DNA of 64,000 nucleotides from Azonexaceae bacterium s22 (GCA_016617495.1 WYCU01000002.1:415769-479768); one strand, 5' to 3'. Positions 41,896 through 52,898 are shown, counted from the stretch's first letter. Notes: generated from the letters alone by a model not told the origin. Numbers and translations are program-made.

Positions 41896-44295
41896 TTGAG
41901 CAAGCTGATTGTAAGAAAGGCCGCGGTGCTTGGTGCCGGCGTGATGGGGGCGCAGATTGCGGCGCACCTCGCCAATGCCAATGTGCCGGTCGTGCTGTTC
42001 GATCTGCCGGCGCGGGAAGGCGACAAGAACGGTGTGGTCAACAAGGCCCTCGAAGGGCTGAAGAAGCTGGAGCCGGCTCCGCTGGCCAGCAAGGCCAAGC
42101 TGAAGTACATCGATGCTGCGAACTACGATGAGCATCTGCCGCTGCTGGCCGAGTGCGATCTGGTGATCGAGGCCATCGCCGAGCGCATGGACTGGAAGAA
42201 CGACCTCTACGCCAAGATCGCGCCGCATCTGGCTGCGCACACCATTGTCGCCTCCAACACCTCGGGGCTGTCGATGAATGCGCTGGCGCAGGCGTTGCCG
42301 GAGGCGGTGCGTCCGCGCTTTTGCGGCATCCACTTCTTCAACCCGCCGCGTTACATGCATCTGGTCGAAATCATCGGCACGCAAACCACCGATGCCGCCA
42401 CGCTCGATGCGCTGGAAACCTGGCTGACCTCGCGTTTGGGCAAGGGCGTGATCCGCGCGCTGGATACCCCGAACTTCGTGGCCAACCGCATCGGCGTGTT
42501 TTCCATTCTGGCGGTGATGCACCACACCCAGGCCTTCGGCCTCGGCTTCGATGAAGTCGATGCGTTGACCGGCCCCAAGATCGGCCGTCCGAAGAGCGCC
42601 ACCTACCGCACGGCGGATGTCGTGGGCCTCGACACCCTGGCGCATGTGGTCAAGACCATGCAGGACACGCTGCCGGACGATCCGTGGCATGCGCATTTCA
42701 ACGTGCCGCTCTGGCTCAAGGCCTTGATCGAGAAAGGCGCGCTCGGGCAAAAGACCCGCTGCGGCATCTTCCGCAAGCAGGGCAAGGAAATCCAGGTGCT
42801 CGATCTGGCCAAGCAGGATTACCGCAGCTCGGGCGGCGAGATCGCCGAGGAGGTGGCGGCCATCCTCAAGATCAGGCATCCGGCCGAGAAATTCGCCGCG
42901 CTGCGCGCTTGCACGCATCCGCAGGCGCAATTCCTGTGGGCCATTTTCCGCGACGTGTTCCACTACTGCGCCGCGCAGCTCGAACACATTGCCGACAACG
43001 CCCGCGATGTCGATTTCGCCATGCGCTGGGGCTTCGGCTGGGCGCAAGGCCCGTTTGAAACCTGGCAGGCTGCGGGCTGGGCCGACATTGCACAGGCCAT
43101 CGCCGCCGACATTGCCGCCGGCAAGGCCATGAGCGCCACGCCGCTGCCGGCCTGGGCGCTGGAAGCCGGGCGCACCGGCGTGCATACGCCGGCTGGTTCC
43201 TACGCTGCGCGCCGCAACGCCTATGCGCCGCGTTCCACGCTGCCGGTTTATCGCCGCCAGTTGTTCCCGGAACGTGTGCTGGGCGAAAACGCCGCGCCGC
43301 CGGAAAAATCGGGCGAAACCCTGTACGAGAACGAGGGCGTCCGCCTGTGGCGTCTGCCGACCGTCGATGCCGGCATCGGCATCGTGTCGGTCAAATCCAA
43401 AATGCACACCATCGGCAACGAGGTACTCGATGGCGTCATCGCCGCCGTGCGTCAGGCCGAAACGACGCTGGATGGCGTGGTGATCTGGCATGAGCCCCCG
43501 TTTGCCGTGGGCGCCAATCTGGCGCAGGTGAGCGAGGCCATCGCCGCCGGCCAGTTCGATCTGCTGGAAGCCACCGTCGAAAAATTCCAGCGCGCATCGC
43601 AGACGCTGAAGTACGCCCAGGTGCCGGTCGTCACGGCGGTGCAGGGCATGGCGCTCGGCGGCGGTTGCGAGTTTGTGATGCATGCCGCCAAGCGCGTGAT
43701 GGCACTGGAAAGCTATGTCGGGCTGGTCGAGGCCGGCGTGGGGCTGATCCCGGCTGGCGGCGGTTGCAAGGAATTCGCCGTGCGCGCCGCCGAGTGGGCC
43801 GCCCAGTCGGCCACGCCCGGCGAGGTCTTCGATTTCCTGCAACCGGCCTTCATGACCATCGCGATGGCCAAGGTGGCCAAGAGCGCCGTCGAGGTGGTCG
43901 ATTACGGCTTTGCCAAGCCCTCGGACACCATCCTCTTCAATGCCAACGAACTGCTGTTCGTCGCCATCAAGGAAGCGCGGGCCCTGGCCGATGCCGGCTA
44001 TGCGCCGCCGCCGATGGCGCGGGGCATTCCGGTGGCCGGCAAGACCGGCATCGCCACCTTCGAGATGATGCTGGTCAACATGAAGGAGGGCGGCATGATC
44101 TCGGCGCACGACTACAAGGTTGCCAAATCCGCAGCCATCGCCCTGTGCGGCGGCGAGATCGAAGGCGGCAGCAAGGTCGACGAAGAGTGGCTGATTACCG
44201 TCGAGCGCCGGCTGTTCGTCGAGCTGCTGAAAGACCCCATGACCCAGGCCCGGATCAAGCACATGCTCGATACCGGCAAACCGCTACGCAATTGA
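41896..44295 (+). CDS. 3-Hydroxyacyl-CoA dehydrogenase / enoyl-CoA hydratase (FadN-like)
   Basis: A 799-residue bifunctional enzyme with dehydrogenase domain first: Rossmann motif VLGAGVMGAQIAAHLA at residue 10, ASNTSGLSMNAL, GIHFFNPPRYMHLVEI. The C-terminal crotonase part has GANLAQVSEAI, GMALGGGCEFVMHA and EAGVGLIPAGGG. This order is that of FadN, the reverse of FadB/FadJ. The start is TTG at 41896 with AAAGGAGA 8 bases upstream; no ATG or GTG fits as well. First gene of a seven-gene fad operon. Confidence 0.9.
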   Translation: MSKLIVRKAAVLGAGVMGAQIAAHLANANVPVVLFDLPAREGDKNGVVNKALEGLKKLEPAPLASKAKLKYIDAANYDEHLPLLAECDLVIEAIAERMDWKNDLYAKIAPHLAAHTIVASNTSGLSMNALAQALPEAVRPRFCGIHFFNPPRYMHLVEIIGTQTTDAATLDALETWLTSRLGKGVIRALDTPNFVANRIGVFSILAVMHHTQAFGLGFDEVDALTGPKIGRPKSATYRTADVVGLDTLAHVVKTMQDTLPDDPWHAHFNVPLWLKALIEKGALGQKTRCGIFRKQGKEIQVLDLAKQDYRSSGGEIAEEVAAILKIRHPAEKFAALRACTHPQAQFLWAIFRDVFHYCAAQLEHIADNARDVDFAMRWGFGWAQGPFETWQAAGWADIAQAIAADIAAGKAMSATPLPAWALEAGRTGVHTPAGSYAARRNAYAPRSTLPVYRRQLFPERVLGENAAPPEKSGETLYENEGVRLWRLPTVDAGIGIVSVKSKMHTIGNEVLDGVIAAVRQAETTLDGVVIWHEPPFAVGANLAQVSEAIAAGQFDLLEATVEKFQRASQTLKYAQVPVVTAVQGMALGGGCEFVMHAAKRVMALESYVGLVEAGVGLIPAGGGCKEFAVRAAEWAAQSATPGEVFDFLQPAFMTIAMAKVAKSAVEVVDYGFAKPSDTILFNANELLFVAIKEARALADAGYAPPPMARGIPVAGKTGIATFEMMLVNMKEGGMISAHDYKVAKSAAIALCGGEIEGGSKVDEEWLITVERRLFVELLKDPMTQARIKHMLDTGKPLRN

Positions 44296-44424
44296 TTCCA
44301 TGCCTGCGCCGCGCCATGACTTTGTCGCCGCCGCTTGCCGTGCCAAGTGCACTGTCTGCGCGCCGGCTTCGCGTCCTGGCGCAGCGCCGACACGGAATCC
44401 CTCTCTTCGAGGAGACATAGAACA

Positions 44425-45621
<1,197 letters not shown>

Positions 45622-45623
45622 GG

Positions 45624-45658
45624 ATTGTCGCGGTCGACCGCTGAAAAAGGGCAAAAAC
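45624..45658 (+). repeat. Interspersed element, copy 12
   Basis: A consensus-like copy: exact core, CGCTGAAAAAGGGCAAAAA. It starts 2 bases after the thiolase stop and ends 5 bases before the next ATG, whose Shine-Dalgarno sequence (AAGGG) it provides. Confidence 0.95.
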
Positions 45659-45663
45659 CGTCG

Positions 45664-46182
45664 ATGAAACCGGCCTGGCTTGCCAAACTCCCACCCGCCT
45701 GGCGCTCGCGGATGGTCCGTCTGGGGTTCAACCTCCATCCGGCCTTTCGCGGCACCGGGGGCCGGGTGTTCCATGTGGCGCCGGATTTGCGGCATATCCG
45801 CATCCGTCTGCCGCACAAATGGAATACCACCAATATCGTCGGTTCGCTCTACGGCGGCTCGCTGTTTGCGATCACCGACGGCGCCCACCCGATGATGCTG
45901 ATGGCGGCGCTGGGTGACGGTTATGTGATCTGGGACAAGGCCGCCAGCATTCGTTACAAGAAACCGGGCTACACCACGCTCTACGCCGATTTCGTCCTCG
46001 ACGATGCCGAGCTCGCCGCCATCCGCGCCGAACTCGCCCGCACGCCGGAACTCGAACGGACGTACACGGTGGAACTCAAGGATGCGCAGGGCACGGTGCA
46101 TACCGTGGTCGAACGCACCGTCTATATCGCCGAAAAAAACCACTACCGGCAAAAAAACACCGAAGGAGACAAAACACCATGA
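45664..46182 (+). CDS. DUF4442 hot-dog thioesterase-like protein
   Basis: A 172-residue single hot-dog-fold protein of the DUF4442/PaaI-like group. Typical is the NIVGSLYGGSLFAITDGAHPMMLMAAL stretch (about residues 58-84), with glycine-rich turn and helix, then DKAASIRYKKPG. It probably hydrolyses or binds acyl-CoA, consistent with its operon. The start is just after the repeat. It overlaps the next gene by 4 bp (ATGA). Confidence 0.8.
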   Translation: MKPAWLAKLPPAWRSRMVRLGFNLHPAFRGTGGRVFHVAPDLRHIRIRLPHKWNTTNIVGSLYGGSLFAITDGAHPMMLMAALGDGYVIWDKAASIRYKKPGYTTLYADFVLDDAELAAIRAELARTPELERTYTVELKDAQGTVHTVVERTVYIAEKNHYRQKNTEGDKTP

Positions 46183-46769
46183 AGCTGCATCGTTTGCGAA
46201 GCACGGCCCGCGCGGCCATCCCGATGCTTTCCCTGCTGGCGGCCCTGGCCTTGCCGGCGCATGCGGCCGAAGTGGCTGGCGTGCGTATCGAGGACCGCAT
46301 TGCCGTCGGCAACAGCGAACTCCTGCTCAACGGCGCCGGGGTCCGCACCAAGCTCTTCGTCAAGGTCTATGTCGGTGCCTTGTACGCCACCCAGAAAAGC
46401 AGCACGCCGGCGGTCCTGATCGATGCCGCCACGCCGCGCCGCATGGTCCTGCGCATGTTGCGCGATGTCGAAGCCGAAACGCTCTACAACGCCCTGCGCG
46501 ACGGCCTGCGCGACAACAACAGCGAGGCGGAACTGGCGGCGCTCAAGACGCAAACCGAGCAGTTTGCCGAGATCATGAAGCGCATCGGCACGGCAAAATC
46601 CGGCGATACCGTGGCGCTCGACTTCCTCTCCGACGGCATCGGTGTAAGCTTGAACGGCGAAGCGCGCGGCAAGGTTGCCGGAGCAGCTTTCGCCCGCGCC
46701 CTGCTCAAGGTCTGGCTGGGTGACAATCCGGCCGATGCCGCCCTCAAGAAGGCGTTGCTCGCCGGCTGA
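46179..46769 (+). CDS. Exported chalcone-isomerase-fold protein
   Basis: A 196-residue protein with a signal peptide (about residues 1-29, LALPAHA cleavage). The mature domain [41 protein letters not shown] is the classic bacterial chalcone-isomerase-like start. The bacterial family has no proven isomerase role; plant proteins of the same fold include non-catalytic fatty-acid-binding proteins. Its location between a thioesterase and fadD favours a periplasmic fatty-acid-related role (inference). Confidence 0.83.
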   Translation: MKLHRLRSTARAAIPMLSLLAALALPAHAAEVAGVRIEDRIAVGNSELLLNGAGVRTKLFVKVYVGALYATQKSSTPAVLIDAATPRRMVLRMLRDVEAETLYNALRDGLRDNNSEAELAALKTQTEQFAEIMKRIGTAKSGDTVALDFLSDGIGVSLNGEARGKVAGAAFARALLKVWLGDNPADAALKKALLAG

Positions 46770-46789
46770 CGAGAACGAGGAGAGAGAAC

Positions 46790-48451
46790 ATGGACCGCAT
46801 CTGGCTCAAGAATTATCCCCCCGGCGTCCCCGCCGACATCGGCATCGACCACATTCCTTCGCTGGTCGGGCTGTTCGAGGAAGCCTGCCGCAAGTACGCC
46901 GACAAGGTCGCCTACGTCAGCATGGACAAGACCATGACCTATGGCGAACTCGATCAGCTCACGCGCGATTTCGCCGGCTGGCTGCAATCGGTCGGCATGC
47001 AGAAGGGCGACCGCGTGGCGCTGATGATGCCCAACCTGCTGCAGTATCCGGTGGCCTTGTTCGGCACCCTGCGCGCCGGTTGTGTCGTGGTGAATTGCAA
47101 CCCGCTCTACACCCCGCGCGAACTGGAGCACCAGCTCAAGGATTCGGGCGCCACGGCCATCGTCATCGTCGAAAACTTCGCGCATACGCTGGAGCAGGTC
47201 ATCGGCCAGACGGCGATCCGCCATGTGGTCGTCACGCCCATGGGCGAGATGCTCGGCGCCGTGAAGGGCACGCTGGTCAATCTGGTTGTGCGTCACGTCA
47301 AAAAGCTGGTGCCGGCTTGGAACCTGCCCGGCGCCATCCGTTTCAACGCCGCGCTGGCCACCGGGCAGCAGCACGGCCATGTGTCGGTGCCGCTGGGGCA
47401 GGAGGATCTCGCTTTCCTGCAATACACCGGGGGCACCACGGGCATCTCCAAGGGCGCGATGCTCACCCATGCCAACATCAGCGCCAACGTCATGCAGGCC
47501 CACGCCTGGATCAAGCCGGTGGTCCGCGACGGCGAGGAATTCATCATTACCGCCTTGCCGCTGTACCACGTGTTTGCCTTGACCGCGAACTGCTTGACCT
47601 TCCTGATGATCGGCGCGCGCAACCTGCTGATTGCCAACCCGCGCGACATTCCCGGCTTCATCAAGGAATGGGGCAAGTATCCGATCACCGTGGTTACGGG
47701 CGTGAATACGCTGTTCAACGCGCTGCTTAACCACCCGGATTTTGCCAAGCTCGATTTCTCGACGCTCAAGGTCACGCTGGGCGGTGGCATGGCGGTGCAG
47801 GCGCCGGTTGCGGCGCGTTGGCGCAAGGTGACCGGCACGCCGCTGCTGCAGGCTTATGGCCTGACCGAAACCTCGCCGGCAGCAACGATCAACCCGCTGC
47901 ACATGCACGATTTCAACGGCGCCATCGGCCTGCCGATTTCCTCGACCGAAGTGGAAATCCGCGACGATGCCGGCAAGGCAGTGCCGCTCGGCCAGGTCGG
48001 TGAAATCTGCATTCGCGGGCCGCAGGTCATGAAGGGCTACTGGCAGCGCCCCATGGAAACCGAAAACGTGATGTTCCCCGATGGTTTTCTGCATACCGGC
48101 GACATGGGCTACGTCGATCCGGAAGGCTTCGTTTTCCTGGTGGATCGCAAGAAGGACATGATTCTCGTCTCCGGCTTCAACGTCTATCCGAATGAAGTGG
48201 AGGAGGCCGTGGCCATGCACCCCGGCGTCAGCGATGTGGCTGCCATTGGCGTGCCGGACGAGCATTCCGGGGAAGCGGTGAAGATTTTCGTGGTGCGCAA
48301 GGACCCGAATCTCACGGCCGAGGCGCTGATCGCCCATTGCCGCGAACAGCTCACCGGCTACAAGATTCCCAAGCACGTCGAGTTCCGTGGCGATCTGCCG
48401 CGCACCAATGTCGGCAAGATTCTGCGTCGTGCGCTCAAGGAGGCTGCGTAA
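46790..48451 (+). CDS. fadD: Long-chain fatty-acid-CoA ligase
   Basis: ATP-dependent activation of fatty acids to acyl-CoA. A 553-residue adenylating enzyme with phosphate loop [16 protein letters not shown] (about residues 213-228), [23 protein letters not shown], the FACS-type [39 protein letters not shown], and the catalytic lysine in [10 protein letters not shown] near the end. The ATG follows GAGGAGAG. Its stop overlaps the next ATG by 1 base (TAATG). Confidence 0.93.
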   Translation: MDRIWLKNYPPGVPADIGIDHIPSLVGLFEEACRKYADKVAYVSMDKTMTYGELDQLTRDFAGWLQSVGMQKGDRVALMMPNLLQYPVALFGTLRAGCVVVNCNPLYTPRELEHQLKDSGATAIVIVENFAHTLEQVIGQTAIRHVVVTPMGEMLGAVKGTLVNLVVRHVKKLVPAWNLPGAIRFNAALATGQQHGHVSVPLGQEDLAFLQYTGGTTGISKGAMLTHANISANVMQAHAWIKPVVRDGEEFIITALPLYHVFALTANCLTFLMIGARNLLIANPRDIPGFIKEWGKYPITVVTGVNTLFNALLNHPDFAKLDFSTLKVTLGGGMAVQAPVAARWRKVTGTPLLQAYGLTETSPAATINPLHMHDFNGAIGLPISSTEVEIRDDAGKAVPLGQVGEICIRGPQVMKGYWQRPMETENVMFPDGFLHTGDMGYVDPEGFVFLVDRKKDMILVSGFNVYPNEVEEAVAMHPGVSDVAAIGVPDEHSGEAVKIFVVRKDPNLTAEALIAHCREQLTGYKIPKHVEFRGDLPRTNVGKILRRALKEAA

Positions 48452-49398
48452 TGCCGATTCCCGCCTCCCTGAACCGCGGCCTGCGCCTGCCGGTGATCTG
48501 CGCGCCGATGTTCATCGTTTCCAACCCCGATCTGGTCATTGCGCAATGCAAGGGCGGGGTCATCGGCTCCTTCCCGGCGCTCAACGCCCGCCCGGCGGAC
48601 ATGCTGGATCAATGGCTCACCCGCATCAAGGCCGCGCTGGCCGACGATCCCGAAGCCGCGCCCTTTGCCGTCAACCAGATCATCCACCAGTCCAACGAGC
48701 GCCTCGAACACGACATGGCGCTGTGCGTGAAGCATGAAGTGCCGCTCATCATCACCAGCCTGCGGGCGCCGAACGAGATCGTGCCGCATGTGCATGCCTA
48801 TGGCGGCAAGGTGTTCCACGATGTCATCAGCGTGCGCCATGCCGAAAAGGCCTTGGAGGCCGGTGTCGACGGGCTGATCCTCGTCTGCGCCGGGGCCGGC
48901 GGGCACGCCGGGACGCTCAGCCCGTTTGCGCTGGTCGGCGAGATTCGCCGTTTTTACGATGGCCCGATTGCCCTTTCCGGTTCGATCACCAACGGCCAGG
49001 CCATTCTCGCCGCGCAGGCCATGGGCGCCGATTTTGCCTATGTGGGCACGCGTTTCATCGCCACCGAAGAAGCCAATGCGCAAGCCGCCTACAAGCAATG
49101 CATCGTCGATTCGGCAGCGGCCGATGTGGTTTACACACCGTACTTCACTGGTGTACATGGCAACTACCTGAAGAAAAGTATCGAAGCCGCCGGCCTCGAC
49201 CCGGACAACCTCCCGGTCAAGGACAAATCGGCAATGGATTTTGGCGCCGCTGCGGGCGCCAAGGCGTGGAAGGACATCTGGGGTGCCGGGCAGGGCGTCG
49301 GCACCATTCAGGAGGTCTTGCCGGCGCGCGAATTGATCGCCCGCCTGCGCCAGGAATACCGCGACGCGAAAGCGGCGCTGTGCAGCAACCCGTTTTGA
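48451..49398 (+). CDS. Nitronate monooxygenase-like flavoprotein
   Basis: A 315-residue TIM-barrel FMN protein of the nitronate-monooxygenase/2-nitropropane dioxygenase family. Visible: LPVICAPMFIVSNPDLVIAQCKGGVIGSFPALN at the N-terminus, LVCAGAGGHAG (FMN phosphate region), ALSGSITNGQAILAAQAMGADFAYVGTRFIATEE. Family members also include FabK-type enoyl reductases, so in a fad operon it could act on an acyl or enoyl substrate rather than a nitronate. AAGGAGG precedes the ATG inside the fadD end. Confidence 0.85.
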   Translation: MPIPASLNRGLRLPVICAPMFIVSNPDLVIAQCKGGVIGSFPALNARPADMLDQWLTRIKAALADDPEAAPFAVNQIIHQSNERLEHDMALCVKHEVPLIITSLRAPNEIVPHVHAYGGKVFHDVISVRHAEKALEAGVDGLILVCAGAGGHAGTLSPFALVGEIRRFYDGPIALSGSITNGQAILAAQAMGADFAYVGTRFIATEEANAQAAYKQCIVDSAAADVVYTPYFTGVHGNYLKKSIEAAGLDPDNLPVKDKSAMDFGAAAGAKAWKDIWGAGQGVGTIQEVLPARELIARLRQEYRDAKAALCSNPF

Positions 49399-49428
49399 TC
49401 ACAAACCGACAATAAAGGAGACAGCAAG

Positions 49429-51243
49429 ATGAGCGACTATCGCGCGCCGGTCAGGGAGATGCGCTTTGTCATGGACGAAGTGGCGGGCTTCCGCGAACTC
49501 AGTGCCCTGCCGGATTTTGCCGAGGCCACGCCGGATCTGGCCGATGCCATTCTCGACGAAGCCGCCCGGTTTTCCGGGGAAGTGCTGGCCCCGCTCAACC
49601 GGGTGGGCGACCGGGAGGGCTGCAAGCTGGGTGCCGAAGGCGTGGTCACGCCGACGGGCTGGAAGGAAGCCTACCGTGCCTTCTGCGAAGCTGGCTGGAA
49701 CGGACTCGCCTCGTCGCCGGATTACGGCGGCCAGGGCTTGCCGGATACCCTGGGCATCGCCGTCAAGGAAATGGTCTGCTCGGCCAACCTCTCGTTTTCG
49801 CTCGGGCCCTTGCTGACAACCGGCGCCGTCGAAGCGCTGATGATCTGCGCCAGCGACGAACTCAAGGCCACTTTCCTGGAAAAGATGGTGACCGGCGAAT
49901 GGACCGGCACCATGAACCTGACCGAACCGCAAGCCGGCTCGGACCTCGCGCTGATCCGCTCGCGCGCCGAGCCGCAGGCCGATGGCACCTACAAGGTCTT
50001 CGGCCAGAAGATTTTCATCACCTACGGCGACCACGACATGACCGACAACATCGTGCATCTCGTGCTCGCCCGCCTGCCCGATGCGCCGCCGGGCGTGCGC
50101 GGCATTTCCATGTTCCTGGTGCCCAAGTTCCTGGTCAATGCCGATGGCAGCCTGGGCGCCCGCAACGATGCCTACTGCGTTTCGCTGGAACACAAGCTCG
50201 GCATCCACGCCAGCCCGACCTGCGTCATGGCCTATGGCGACAATGGCAACTTCGGCGGCGGCGCGGTCGGCTACCTGCTGGGCGAAGCAAATCGCGGCCT
50301 GGAATACATGTTCGTGATGATGAACGAAGCGCGTCTCGGCGTCGGCCTGCAAGGCATTTCGCTGGGCGAACGCGCCTACCAGCAAGCCCTGGGCTACGCC
50401 CGCGAACGCAAGCAGGGCCGCGATGCCGTGACCGGCGAAGCGCTGGTGACCATCGACAAGCACCCGGACATCCGCCGCATGCTGATGTTGATGAAAAGCC
50501 GCGTCGAAGCCTGCCGCGCCATGGCCTACTACACCGCCGGCCTGCTCGACCGCGCCCACGCTGCCGGCAACACCGAGGAAGGCAAGCGCCAGTTGTGGCT
50601 CGCCGAATTCATGATTCCCATCGTCAAGGGCGGCGGTACTGAAATGGGGATCGAAGTCACCTCGCTGGGCATCCAGATTCACGGCGGCATGGGCTTCATC
50701 GAAGAAACCGGCGCCGCGCAGCACTGGCGCGATTCGCGGATTACCACCATCTACGAAGGCACCACCGGCATCCAGGCCAACGACCTCATCTTCCGCAAGC
50801 TGATGCGCGACCAAGGCGCCACGGCACGCGTCGTCTTCGGCGAAGTGGCGGCCACCGCCAAGGCGCTGGGCGCCAGTGGCAACCCGGCCCTGCAAGCCTT
50901 TGCCGGCAAGCTGGGCGCCGCGCTCAAAGCCTGGATCGAAGCCACCGAATGGCTCGCGGCCAATGCCAAGAGCGGGCTCTCTGGCGTGCTGACCAGCGCC
51001 GTGCCGTATCTGGATCTGGCCGTGACCGTCTGCGGCGGCTGGCTGCTCGGCAAGGGCGCGCTGGCGGCAGCTGGCTACCTGGAACGCGGCGAAGGCGATG
51101 CCGGCTTCTACGCCGCACGCATGGCCAGCGCCTGCTTCTACGCCGACCAGATGCTGCCGCTCGCTGCAGCGCGCGCAGCCACCGTCATGGCCGGCGACGC
51201 CGCCTTGCGCGGCATCACCGACGACATGCTGGCATCGTCTTAA
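49429..51243 (+). CDS. Acyl-CoA dehydrogenase, long DmdC-like class
   Basis: A 604-residue acyl-CoA dehydrogenase with N-terminal helical domain, MNLTEPQAGSDLALIRSRA (FAD/substrate strand), HKLGIHASPTCVM, MNEARLGVGLQG, and the catalytic glutamate in TTIYEGTTGIQANDL (about residue 443), followed by the C-terminal extension typical of the roughly 600-residue class related to DmdC. AAGGAGA precedes the ATG. It is the last gene of the operon; a long hairpin follows. It differs strongly from FadE at 31423, so chain-length specificities probably differ. Confidence 0.92.
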   Translation: MSDYRAPVREMRFVMDEVAGFRELSALPDFAEATPDLADAILDEAARFSGEVLAPLNRVGDREGCKLGAEGVVTPTGWKEAYRAFCEAGWNGLASSPDYGGQGLPDTLGIAVKEMVCSANLSFSLGPLLTTGAVEALMICASDELKATFLEKMVTGEWTGTMNLTEPQAGSDLALIRSRAEPQADGTYKVFGQKIFITYGDHDMTDNIVHLVLARLPDAPPGVRGISMFLVPKFLVNADGSLGARNDAYCVSLEHKLGIHASPTCVMAYGDNGNFGGGAVGYLLGEANRGLEYMFVMMNEARLGVGLQGISLGERAYQQALGYARERKQGRDAVTGEALVTIDKHPDIRRMLMLMKSRVEACRAMAYYTAGLLDRAHAAGNTEEGKRQLWLAEFMIPIVKGGGTEMGIEVTSLGIQIHGGMGFIEETGAAQHWRDSRITTIYEGTTGIQANDLIFRKLMRDQGATARVVFGEVAATAKALGASGNPALQAFAGKLGAALKAWIEATEWLAANAKSGLSGVLTSAVPYLDLAVTVCGGWLLGKGALAAAGYLERGEGDAGFYAARMASACFYADQMLPLAAARAATVMAGDAALRGITDDMLASS

Positions 51244-51251
51244 GCGGTAGC

Positions 51252-51280
51252 GGGCGGGTCGTCGATGCGACGATCCGCCC
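51252..51280. terminator. Long hairpin between convergent genes
   Basis: A 13-bp stem with one mismatch around ATG, between the acyl-CoA dehydrogenase and tlpA-like stops. It lacks a T-run. Confidence 0.6.
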
Positions 51281-51289
51281 ACGCGGCGT

Positions 51290-51790
51290 TTATTTCGACT
51301 TGAGCGCCGCCGCGGCCGCGGCCTCCAGATCGGCCTTTTTCATGATGCCCAGGCGGGTCTGCACCACCTGCCCCTGACCGTTGATGACCACGGTGTAAGG
51401 CAGCCCGCCCTTGCGGTTACCCAGCGCCTGCATCAGCGGAATACCCTGTTCGCGGGCGATGAAAACCGGGTAATCCATGTCGTAAGCCTTGGCAAACTCA
51501 CGCACCGGCGCCGCATTGTCCTCGATGCCAATGCCCAACACCTCCAGCTTGCCGCCATGCGCCTTGCGAATCGCCGAAAGCTCGGGAATCTCCGCCCGGC
51601 AAGGCGCACACCAGCGCGCCCAGAAATTCACGATCAACGGCTTGCCACGGTAGCGGGCAAAATCGACCGGCTTGTCGTTCATGTCGCTCATCGTCGCCGC
51701 AAAAAGCGGCGCGGACGAAGGCATTTCCTCGGCTGTCGCGGTCGACATCGAAAAAAGGGCAAAAATCAAAATCGCAGCAAGGGATTTCAC
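51290..51790 (-). CDS. TlpA/ResA-like periplasmic thioredoxin
   Basis: A 166-residue protein with a signal peptide and a TlpA-like thioredoxin fold. The redox motif is FWARWCAPCRAE (about residues 57-68) and the cis-proline region is GLPYTVVINGQG. It probably reduces periplasmic disulfides, for example in cytochrome c maturation. Copy 13 of the repeat encodes much of the signal peptide, IFALFSMSTATA, including the likely cleavage site. Convergent with the fad operon. Confidence 0.88.
   Translation of the reverse strand: MKSLAAILIFALFSMSTATAEEMPSSAPLFAATMSDMNDKPVDFARYRGKPLIVNFWARWCAPCRAEIPELSAIRKAHGGKLEVLGIGIEDNAAPVREFAKAYDMDYPVFIAREQGIPLMQALGNRKGGLPYTVVINGQGQVVQTRLGIMKKADLEAAAAAALKSK
51733..51767 (+). 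repeat. Interspersed element, copy 13 (in the signal-peptide region of the tlpA-like gene)
   Basis: CTGTCGCGGTCGAC core (one change), then ATCGAAAAAAGGGCAAAAAT. Opposite orientation to the gene and translated in frame. Confidence 0.92.
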
Positions 51791-52059
51791 TGGAGGGCTC
51801 GCGGTGGATTTGGGCGGGATGATGTTAGCACTGGCGCGACGCTGGGGGCGGGGGAGAGTGGAGGCTAATGCTTTACTACGCGAAACGTACCCATGGCTAT
51901 GTAAGCGATGCTCTTTGATTGGGAATCGAGAATTGACGTGTCGGGTGGTGAAAGTGAGTCTGGAAAAACCGGTGCAGCCTCAGGAGCCGGAAATTTCCAG
52001 TTAAGACTGGTACGAAAACCGGTGCAGCCTCACGTCGAGGCAGACTCTACATCATGACC
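51791..52059. other. Intergenic stretch with an 18-bp direct repeat
   Basis: AAAACCGGTGCAGCCTCA occurs at 51965-51982 and 52015-52032, exactly 50 bp apart. No gene was seen. This is the left edge of the first cassette block. Confidence 0.6.
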
Positions 52060-52131
52060 GGACTAATCTCGGGGAGCAGGTCAGAGGCACGGCGCGGCTT
52101 TTCGCGCTGGGTGCCTTAAACGAAGTCTTAG
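52060..52131. repeat. attC-like site, degenerate
   Basis: GACTAAT core remnant, hairpin GGCAC..GGCGCG with CGCGCT..GTGCC, and a CTTAGGT core holding the stop of the next gene. Both cores deviate from RYYYAAC/GTTRRRY. Confidence 0.45.
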
Positions 52132-52889
52132 GTGTCAGAGGATTTAAACGCATTGTCTTCATCCTCCTGAAACTCGTTTCTGATCGCAGTAGCTACTTCT
52201 CTTGCCCATTTTACGAAGATAGGTAGATGTGCTTTCGTTACTACTTTCACAGAGCAACCGATATTTTCAGGAATGTGCGCTGAGAATAAGAATTCGCTCA
52301 TCGGAACCTCAACAAGTTTCAATGCTCCATCCGCATTTCGGGAGCATTCAAACAACGGCGAGTCGACCACGATGACAGGGAAAGCAAATGAAAGAAGAGG
52401 GATTGATGAAGAGCAGTGTTCTCGCACTATGCCATGGCAAGCCTTCACTGCACCAATTGCAGCCGTGTAGGCAGGATCAGCATCTTTTCTAAGTGCCTGT
52501 CGAAAGCCGTACCCACCATACTCTGAACGGGCAATCCATTTTTCCCACCAATCATTTCCGCATCGCTTTGACAGAGCCTCTTTCGCTGCCATAGAAGTCA
52601 TGGCGAAGGCATGCACGCGGTTGTAAAGAGAAAAAGCATCCTCCGAGGTAAAGATCACCCACGGGTTTGGGGATGATTTGCACTCAACAACAAATGAGAT
52701 ATTGATTACGCCAATAAGATCTGGGTCATTTGCTAAGACATCAATTTCCCGGCCTTTGTCTGATTGTGGGTCAGGGAGCACAGCAGATTGCCTGACAAAA
52801 AAATCCGCCTCGCGGAAAGCAAAAGCAGCTTCCATCTCAAGTGGGAAACCAGTTGAACCTAACCAATCTAAGACCTTATCAGCTAGCAC
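52128..52889 (-). CDS. Cassette gene: PD-(D/E)XK nuclease-like protein
   Basis: A 253-residue soluble protein not matched to a named family. The segment KGREIDVLANDPDLIGVINISFVVECKSSPNPW (about residues 44-76) has the D...ExK spacing of PD-(D/E)XK nucleases, preceded by an FREADFFVRQS strand with a possible helper glutamate. The start is GTG at 52889, just inside the cassette boundary; the TAA stop sits in the attC core remnant. Markedly AT-richer than the fad genes. Nuclease activity is inferred from the motif only. Confidence 0.65.
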   Translation of the reverse strand: MLADKVLDWLGSTGFPLEMEAAFAFREADFFVRQSAVLPDPQSDKGREIDVLANDPDLIGVINISFVVECKSSPNPWVIFTSEDAFSLYNRVHAFAMTSMAAKEALSKRCGNDWWEKWIARSEYGGYGFRQALRKDADPAYTAAIGAVKACHGIVREHCSSSIPLLSFAFPVIVVDSPLFECSRNADGALKLVEVPMSEFLFSAHIPENIGCSVKVVTKAHLPIFVKWAREVATAIRNEFQEDEDNAFKSSDT

Positions 52890-52898
52890 TGGGTATGC

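Noticed and set aside
41872-44262. A 796-codon open frame opposite the FadN-like gene
   Set aside because: Antisense shadow; the plus-strand frame has all catalytic motifs of both enzyme domains.
47579-47592. TTGACCGCGAACT as an eighteenth element copy
   Set aside because: Only part of the core matches and there are no A-tracts; it is ordinary fadD coding sequence.
46484-48376. A 630-codon open frame opposite fadD
   Set aside because: Antisense shadow of a clear adenylating enzyme.
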